A stretch of DNA of 27,383 nt. It comes from a virus. The translations under genes and the position numbers were made by a program. Under the pieces are notes generated by a model. It was not told the DNA's origin and searched no databases. It worked only from the letters and a program-made list of their open reading frames with translations. Below, piece by piece: positions 23,237-27,383 of this stretch (its first letter is position 1; every line of letters starts with the position of its first letter). The stretch spans positions 1-27,383 of IMG/VR virus record IMGVR_UViG_3300036985_000421; one strand, given 5' to 3'.

Positions 23237-26085
23237 TGGCTACACAAACTCCAAAATTCTCAGAAACAATGTCTGATCCTAGCTTTAAAGCTTATGTTAA
23301 AGAGGGAGTAGTCAGTAAATTAGGTGGTGCTTCTTCTGCTGCTAACTTAGCTACACTTGCTGAAGTAGGTAAGATGGGTCTTGATGTACAAAAAAGTTAT
23401 GCTATGTCTAATCTTGAGAAACTACAAAAAGGTGAGATAGAAGATTACCTATCTAAAAGTCCTACTAGAGCTGCTGAAGTAGCACAAGAAGTTACTGCTT
23501 TAGAAGGTGTTATGGGTCAGTTAGATCAAAATACTCTAGTGCCTTTAGATGAAGGTCAGACTATGGAAGCATTTGATGCTAAGTATTCTGGTGTACAAGC
23601 AGAGCATGCTAAGAGATTAGACTATTTGAAGAAAGCATCTGAGCAAGGTGTTATGACTCCTGAGATGTTTGCTGAAAGAGTTATCAAGAATACTAGAGAA
23701 GCTGTTGCTAAAAACCCAGGTTTAGCTAGAGAACTTATGTCTAGTTCTCAAACAGTCTTAGAGTTATCAGGTATTCAAGGACGTATTCAACAAGATACTA
23801 ATCTTGCTACTCAACAAGCTAAAGCTATAGCTAAAGAGTATGCTGATATTTCTAGCGAGATGGATAAACGAAATATTGTTCCACCTTTATTACCTTCAGG
23901 TGAATTAGATTTAGGACAAGCTCGTGTACTAATTAATAAAAATAGAGCTGCTCAGTCTGCTTATGATACTAATCTACTAGCAAGTAACCAAGCTAAACTA
24001 ACAGATGAAAATGAGATCAGACAGCTAGTTAAATCAGGAGTTGTTACCGATATTTTTAATTTTGGTATTAATAAACTAGAACAGAATTTAACTACATTGT
24101 TTAATGATAATACTATTGACATTGCTAAAAAAGTAGAAACTGCTCAAAGAATGGTATTAGATGCAGAGCAAGAGTTATCAGGCTCCTTTATTGGCAAACA
24201 CATGGATGTTCCAGTAGTTAAGGATGGGTTTACTTCTTTTAGTAGACAAGCTAATCTATTATTTACTGCTGTTAGAGATGCTAAAGATGGTACTACTGCT
24301 TCTAAAGCATTAGCTAATACTAAAACTATTAAACAAGATCAACAAACTATTGACTTATTATCTAAAGTAGATGTAGCATCCTTTAATTTTATATCAGAAG
24401 CTGCATTAAAGTTAGGTCCTGCTATCTTTGATACGCCTGAAGGTACTAGATTAAAAATGGATATTATTACTTTGTCTAATAATATTATCAAAGGTATGCC
24501 TCTAACAGGAGAAGAGTTTAAGAAAGATCCTAGTATTAAAGATGGTTCTTCTAAGATAGCTACTACTTTAAAAGCAGCTGCTACTACTGTTGTAGAGAAA
24601 AAACCAGACTCAGTCTCACCTTTAAATAAAATATTTGGTGCTACTATTAGTTCTATCTTTGATAGTAAGGCTACTCCTACTGCTATGGATGCCTTTACTA
24701 GAATGGATGAAGTTAATAGCATTCTAAAAGATCCTAAGTTAGCTGAAGCTTGGAAAGATTTAGATGAAGATACTAGATCTAAAGTAAGTTCTATGGTTGA
24801 TAACTATAATGACCAATTAGCAGTATCTTTTGCTAACTACATTAAAGATCATCCTACTGAGAACATTAAACTAAGCATGCTTCCTGATGGTACTCTTGCT
24901 GCTACTGGTGGTTCTACTACCTTTAACAGAGACTTATTAGGTAGGGTTAACTCAGGTCTTAAGGCTTATGCTAATCTTCAAGGTACTACTACTGATAAAG
25001 TAAGAGATGAGTTCTTTGTGAATTACTATGGAGATGCTTTTGCTGATCAAGCTACATTCCTTGAGACTAGGGGTGCTAAGAATAATATTACTAATGTGGT
25101 TGATTCTACTACTAAACGTACTAAAGAATTTGCTTCTCTTGAAGAAGGTGTACAGTATTCTCAACAAAAAGTACTTGATATTTATAAAACTAACAAACGA
25201 TCTGTTGCTAGTATCGTAAATGTACTACGTCCTGAAGATGCAAGAGTTAATAGCTTCTACATGCCTCAATCAGACTATGTAAAACAAGTAGCTAAAACTA
25301 TGGGTGTAGGTGAGAGAGAGATCTTAGACTTAAGTAAACCTTACACTATGGCTAGTTTCTTATCAGCTGTTGCTCAAGTAGAGGGTAAATCTCTTTCTGT
25401 AGGTAGAATTGCAGATGCTATGTCTAAACCTCCTTTACCTGCTTCTTCTCAAGCATACTATAATGCTACACGACAAGCTGGTGAACAACGTCAACAAATC
25501 TATAATGGTATTGCTCAGTTCTTTAGACCAGTATCTACTCTTATAGATAAGGGTTATGCTACTGTAGGTGGTGTTGTAGTTGATTTAGCTACTATGCCAG
25601 CTCAAATTGCATGGGATATGGATCACTATAAGAAGACTGGTGAGTTAAAACATAAGTACGAAACTCAAGGTTTAACTCCTAATATTAGTAAATTAGTTAC
25701 TCAGGTGATTGCTCCTATTGAATCAGGGAGTCGTCAAATAGATCCTAAAACTAATAAAATTATTGAGTCCCCAGCTGGTGCTAAAGGTATTACTCAAGTT
25801 ATGCCTAAGACAGGTCGTAATCCTGGATATGGTGTAGCACCTTTACCTGAGAATGCTACTGAAGCTGAATACATTAAGTTCTCTGAGAATTACTTTGGTG
25901 CTATGCTTAAACTATTTAAGAATGACACAAGTAAAGCTTTAGCTGCTTATAACGCAGGTCCAGGTGCAGTACAAGATGCAGTAGATTTAGCAGGTCCAGC
26001 TTGGTTAGTAGCTCTACCTACTGAAACTAAAGACTATGTATTAAAAGCTAGATTAAGAGAAGCTAATTTGTTGGGAGAAAGATAG
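23236..26085 (+). CDS. Internal virion protein with C-terminal lytic transglycosylase domain
   Basis: A 949-residue protein. The last 130 residues are an SLT-type lytic transglycosylase: IAPIESGSR with the catalytic Glu829, then PAGAKGITQVMPKTG, and KALAAYNAGPGAV near 900, all three hallmark motifs of the fold. It should open a local gap in peptidoglycan as DNA enters. The first 800 residues are helical and charged with many Lys, Gln and Thr, as in core proteins. In T7 the same activity sits at the N-terminus of the larger core protein gp16 (1318 residues); here it is at the C-terminus of the smaller of two large proteins. The start overlaps the previous stop. Confidence 0.85.
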   Translation: MATQTPKFSETMSDPSFKAYVKEGVVSKLGGASSAANLATLAEVGKMGLDVQKSYAMSNLEKLQKGEIEDYLSKSPTRAAEVAQEVTALEGVMGQLDQNTLVPLDEGQTMEAFDAKYSGVQAEHAKRLDYLKKASEQGVMTPEMFAERVIKNTREAVAKNPGLARELMSSSQTVLELSGIQGRIQQDTNLATQQAKAIAKEYADISSEMDKRNIVPPLLPSGELDLGQARVLINKNRAAQSAYDTNLLASNQAKLTDENEIRQLVKSGVVTDIFNFGINKLEQNLTTLFNDNTIDIAKKVETAQRMVLDAEQELSGSFIGKHMDVPVVKDGFTSFSRQANLLFTAVRDAKDGTTASKALANTKTIKQDQQTIDLLSKVDVASFNFISEAALKLGPAIFDTPEGTRLKMDIITLSNNIIKGMPLTGEEFKKDPSIKDGSSKIATTLKAAATTVVEKKPDSVSPLNKIFGATISSIFDSKATPTAMDAFTRMDEVNSILKDPKLAEAWKDLDEDTRSKVSSMVDNYNDQLAVSFANYIKDHPTENIKLSMLPDGTLAATGGSTTFNRDLLGRVNSGLKAYANLQGTTTDKVRDEFFVNYYGDAFADQATFLETRGAKNNITNVVDSTTKRTKEFASLEEGVQYSQQKVLDIYKTNKRSVASIVNVLRPEDARVNSFYMPQSDYVKQVAKTMGVGEREILDLSKPYTMASFLSAVAQVEGKSLSVGRIADAMSKPPLPASSQAYYNATRQAGEQRQQIYNGIAQFFRPVSTLIDKGYATVGGVVVDLATMPAQIAWDMDHYKKTGELKHKYETQGLTPNISKLVTQVIAPIESGSRQIDPKTNKIIESPAGAKGITQVMPKTGRNPGYGVAPLPENATEAEYIKFSENYFGAMLKLFKNDTSKALAAYNAGPGAVQDAVDLAGPAWLVALPTETKDYVLKARLREANLLGER

Positions 26086-26823
26086 ATGTCAGCTTCTTTT
26101 AGAGGTATCTTAGGTGGTTTAATAGATGAGATACGAGGAAAGAGCAATGTGGAGAAAGAGCGTCAAGCCTATATGGAAGAGGCTCTTTACTTCAAGAAAG
26201 GATCTGAGATTAATGATCCAAGTCCAGGTAATAAGATCAATAGAAGCCAAGTAGATGCAATTGTATCTTCTGCTAATATGGGTGTTACTACAGGATTAAT
26301 GACTAAAGAAAGTGGTGATAGATTTATTGCTAATCAGTTTCAAGAATTAAGAAATGATTTTGCAGTTAATGCTAAAGACAAAGAAGGTAATGTAATTAAA
26401 CTTCCAGTAACTCCAGGTAAAACAAATAAAGCAGCAGATGTTTTATATGGGTTAAAGTCAGGTCAAGGTATTACTTTCTATGAACCTAACAAAGAAACTA
26501 AAACTGGTAGAGAGTTTTCTTCTGAAGGTAAAAGATATGCTACTGAAGATCCTAACTCACCATACAATAAAGATATTCCTCCTGAACAACTTCAAGCTAA
26601 CTCTAAAATAGCTTTACTTACTTGGATCTCAAAGCAAGGTAAAGATATAGATGAAACAACTATGAATTGGAATGGAGATGCTCGATATGGTGCTAAAGAA
26701 CATTTAGCTAAAGTAAAGAGAAGAGAAGAAGATCTAAATTCTGACTACAATAAGGACTTAAGATCTTATATGAGTGATAAATTTACTTTTGAGTCTAAAT
26801 TTAAGCTTAAGTCTAAAAAGTGA
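26086..26823 (+). CDS. Last late gene, putative virion protein of unknown function
   Basis: A 245-residue basic protein starting directly after the stop of the transglycosylase gene (TAGATG). I cannot name the family. Two short pieces are suggestive of wall hydrolases: LMTKESGDRF (Glu75) and, late, TTMNWNGDARYGAKEHLAKV (Trp195-Asn196-Gly197), which resembles the closing motif of some phage lysozyme-like domains. The middle segment GKTNKAADVLYGL and the Lys-rich end (ESKFKLKSKK) add nothing specific. By position it is the last member of the ejection or tail module. It is followed at once by the long inverted repeat. Confidence 0.55.
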   Translation: MSASFRGILGGLIDEIRGKSNVEKERQAYMEEALYFKKGSEINDPSPGNKINRSQVDAIVSSANMGVTTGLMTKESGDRFIANQFQELRNDFAVNAKDKEGNVIKLPVTPGKTNKAADVLYGLKSGQGITFYEPNKETKTGREFSSEGKRYATEDPNSPYNKDIPPEQLQANSKIALLTWISKQGKDIDETTMNWNGDARYGAKEHLAKVKRREEDLNSDYNKDLRSYMSDKFTFESKFKLKSKK

Positions 26824-26826
26824 CCT

Positions 26827-26911
26827 CTAGAATCGAGCTACAACGCATTTAAAATAAGATCCTATGTAATGCTATAGGAAAGTACTCTAAACTCGTTGTA
26901 GCTTCTTCTAG
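26827..26911. terminator. Long three-part inverted repeat between converging genes
   Basis: CTAGAA (26827-26832) pairs with TTCTAG (26906-26911), AGCTACAACG (26836-26845) with CGTTGTAGCT (26894-26903), and TCCTAT (26860-26865) with ATAGGA (26874-26879). The result is a rod of 6, 10 and 6 bp with internal loops. It begins 4 nt after the last plus-strand stop and ends 22 nt before the pqqA stop, so a two-way terminator or transcript end is likely. There is no strong T-run on either side, so a structured RNA or a recombination site remains possible. Confidence 0.6.
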
Positions 26912-26933
26912 TAGTGTCTATGACGATTTGACC

Positions 26934-27005
26934 CTATTTATTCATTACATACATTGTTACTTCGAAGCCAAAGCGCATTTCAGTTGCTTGAGGTGATGTC
27001 CACAT
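26934..27005 (-). CDS. pqqA: PqqA: precursor peptide of the cofactor pyrroloquinoline quinone
   Basis: The minus strand has AAGGAG, 6 nt, then ATG at 27005 and a 23-codon frame ending in TAG. The peptide begins MWTSPQATEMRFGF and continues with the PqqA signature E-V-T-M-Y. Glu15 and Tyr19 fall exactly at the residues that, in known PqqA, are joined by the radical-SAM enzyme PqqE (with the carrier PqqD) and become the PQQ skeleton. Length (known PqqA is about 22-29 residues), the start M-W and the end N-K also match the family. No pqqB, C, D or E is in the window, so the host must process it. PQQ serves methanol dehydrogenases and other quinoproteins. It is short enough to escape gene callers. 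A host-derived metabolic gene is the natural reading; a decoy peptide is an alternative. Confidence 0.9.
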   Translation of the reverse strand: MWTSPQATEMRFGFEVTMYVMNK

Positions 27006-27141
27006 GTTATTCTCCTTAATATATTACATACAAAATAGTTTGTGTCTAATAAATTGATAAATATTACACACAAATATAGTATAAAGTTATACTATACAAT
27101 TAGTATAGCATAACCTTAGTTTTATGTCATCAGTAAAACCA
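27006..27141 (-). promoter_or_regulatory. Probable pqqA control region with dyads and direct repeats
   Basis: The 136 bases upstream of pqqA contain a perfect inverted repeat TATAGTATAA-AG-TTATACTATA (27075-27096), an overlapping dyad CTATAC-AATTA-GTATAG (27092-27108), and a near-identical direct repeat, ATATTACATACAAAATAG (27021-27038) and ATATTACACACAAATATAG (27061-27079), exactly 40 bp apart. On the minus strand TTGTAT (27099-27094) and TATATT (27078-27073) could form a weak promoter with a 15-bp spacer inside the dyad. This is the layout of an operator overlapping a promoter. The TTGACT...TATAAT type used by the late genes is absent here. Confidence 0.55.
27075..27096. repeat. Perfect 10-bp-arm inverted repeat (operator-like)
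   Basis: TATAGTATAA and TTATACTATA are exact reverse complements separated by AG. A second dyad, CTATAC/GTATAG, shares bases 27092-27097 with it. A repressor or activator binding as a dimer is the simplest reading. Confidence 0.6.
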
Positions 27142-27303
27142 TTAACTTTCTATAATGTATTTACTGAACACTAGTCTCATGATCCCTACATGAATAACTA
27201 CTACCCATTTTAGATTATCCTCTTTGACATCGAACTCAGGGTTATCCATAAGTTCAGCACCAAAGACTAAACCACCTAGTGTTTCCCACGTAAATTCTAT
27301 CAT
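27142..27303 (-). CDS. Small hypothetical protein (53 residues)
   Basis: On the minus strand GGAGG (27315-27311) stands 7 nt before ATG (27303), and the frame runs 53 codons to TAA. The sequence starts MIEFTWETLGGLVFGAELMD, has an acidic middle (NPEFDVKEDN) and a hydrophobic beta-like end (LKWVVVIHVGIMRLVFSKYII). I recognise no family. It is too short for common gene-length cut-offs but has one of the best ribosome-binding sites in the window. It lies between the partial gene to its right and pqqA to its left, all on the minus strand, and is probably an early or middle gene. Confidence 0.65.
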   Translation of the reverse strand: MIEFTWETLGGLVFGAELMDNPEFDVKEDNLKWVVVIHVGIMRLVFSKYIIES

Positions 27304-27318
27304 TGTCGTACCTCCAAG

Positions 27319-27383
27319 TTATATTTCGCACACACCGCTTACACAAGCCAAAGTTTGAGCACCTTCAGTATTATCATCGAGTT
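27319..27383 (-). CDS. C-terminal end of a minus-strand gene (partial)
   Basis: The minus strand is open from the right edge to TAA at 27321-27319. The last residues read LDDNTEGAQTLACVSGVCEI. Two cysteines near the end (C-V-S-G-V-C) may bind metal or form a disulphide. The body of the gene lies outside the window and the family cannot be told. The next gene's Shine-Dalgarno is 4 nt after this stop, so the two are probably in one operon. Confidence 0.55.
   Translation of the reverse strand, partial: LDDNTEGAQTLACVSGVCEI

Noticed and set aside
26827-26911. tRNA or tRNA-like gene
   Set aside because: The stems form a single rod rather than a cloverleaf, and no T-loop or anticodon arm pattern is found.
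27124-27174. Plus-strand 16-codon frame
   Set aside because: No Shine-Dalgarno, antisense to the better supported 53-codon gene, and too short to stand alone.

Overview
The window is the late (structural and lysis) half of a tailed-phage genome. It looks like a podovirus with a T7-type virion module: terminase, portal, scaffold, HK97-fold capsid, tail tubes A and B, then internal virion proteins ending in a lytic transglycosylase. The DNA is AT-rich and almost all of it is coding, with genes packed head to tail and many stop/start overlaps. No integrase, repressor, rRNA, tRNA or CRISPR array is visible. The host cannot be read directly. However, the right end carries a tiny minus-strand gene for a PqqA-type peptide (precursor of the cofactor PQQ). 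Together with the low GC this fits a phage of a streamlined methylotroph such as a Methylophilaceae (OM43 / Methylopumilus type) bacterium. That host assignment is inference.

Layout. 1-136: possible 3' end of a plus-strand gene. 137-684: gene-free regulatory DNA with dyads, a short repeated motif and two near-consensus sigma70-type promoters. 685-1523: small terminase and an HNH protein. 1524-5373: a long Ala/Ser/Thr heptad-repeat tail fibre followed by three pairs of a short fibre-tip gene and a small accessory gene. 5373-6666: lysis cassette (membrane proteins, an M15 peptidase, a 3TM-type holin). 6669-11231: conserved small basic protein, large terminase, portal, a small protein with its own promoter, scaffold. 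11262-13878: major capsid, probable decoration protein, HNH endonuclease, and a head-fibre-like gene without a normal start codon. 13882-26823: tail tube A, two small proteins, tail tube B, and five genes of the ejected internal core (acetyltransferase-like, gp14-like, 1633 aa, 949 aa with transglycosylase, 245 aa).

26824-27383: the plus-strand late operon meets minus-strand genes. An 85-nt three-helix inverted repeat lies between them. On the minus strand are pqqA (23 codons), a 53-codon gene and the C-terminal end of another gene. pqqA stands alone, with a strong Shine-Dalgarno, perfect dyads and a 40-bp-spaced direct repeat upstream, and the inverted repeat downstream. It is therefore probably a small, separately regulated transcript.

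The most notable points are: a phage-borne PQQ precursor peptide with Glu15 and Tyr19 in place; promoters whose -10 box sits 6-8 nt before the ATG, predicting leaderless mRNAs; and a head-fibre gene next to an HNH gene that appears to start at ATA.
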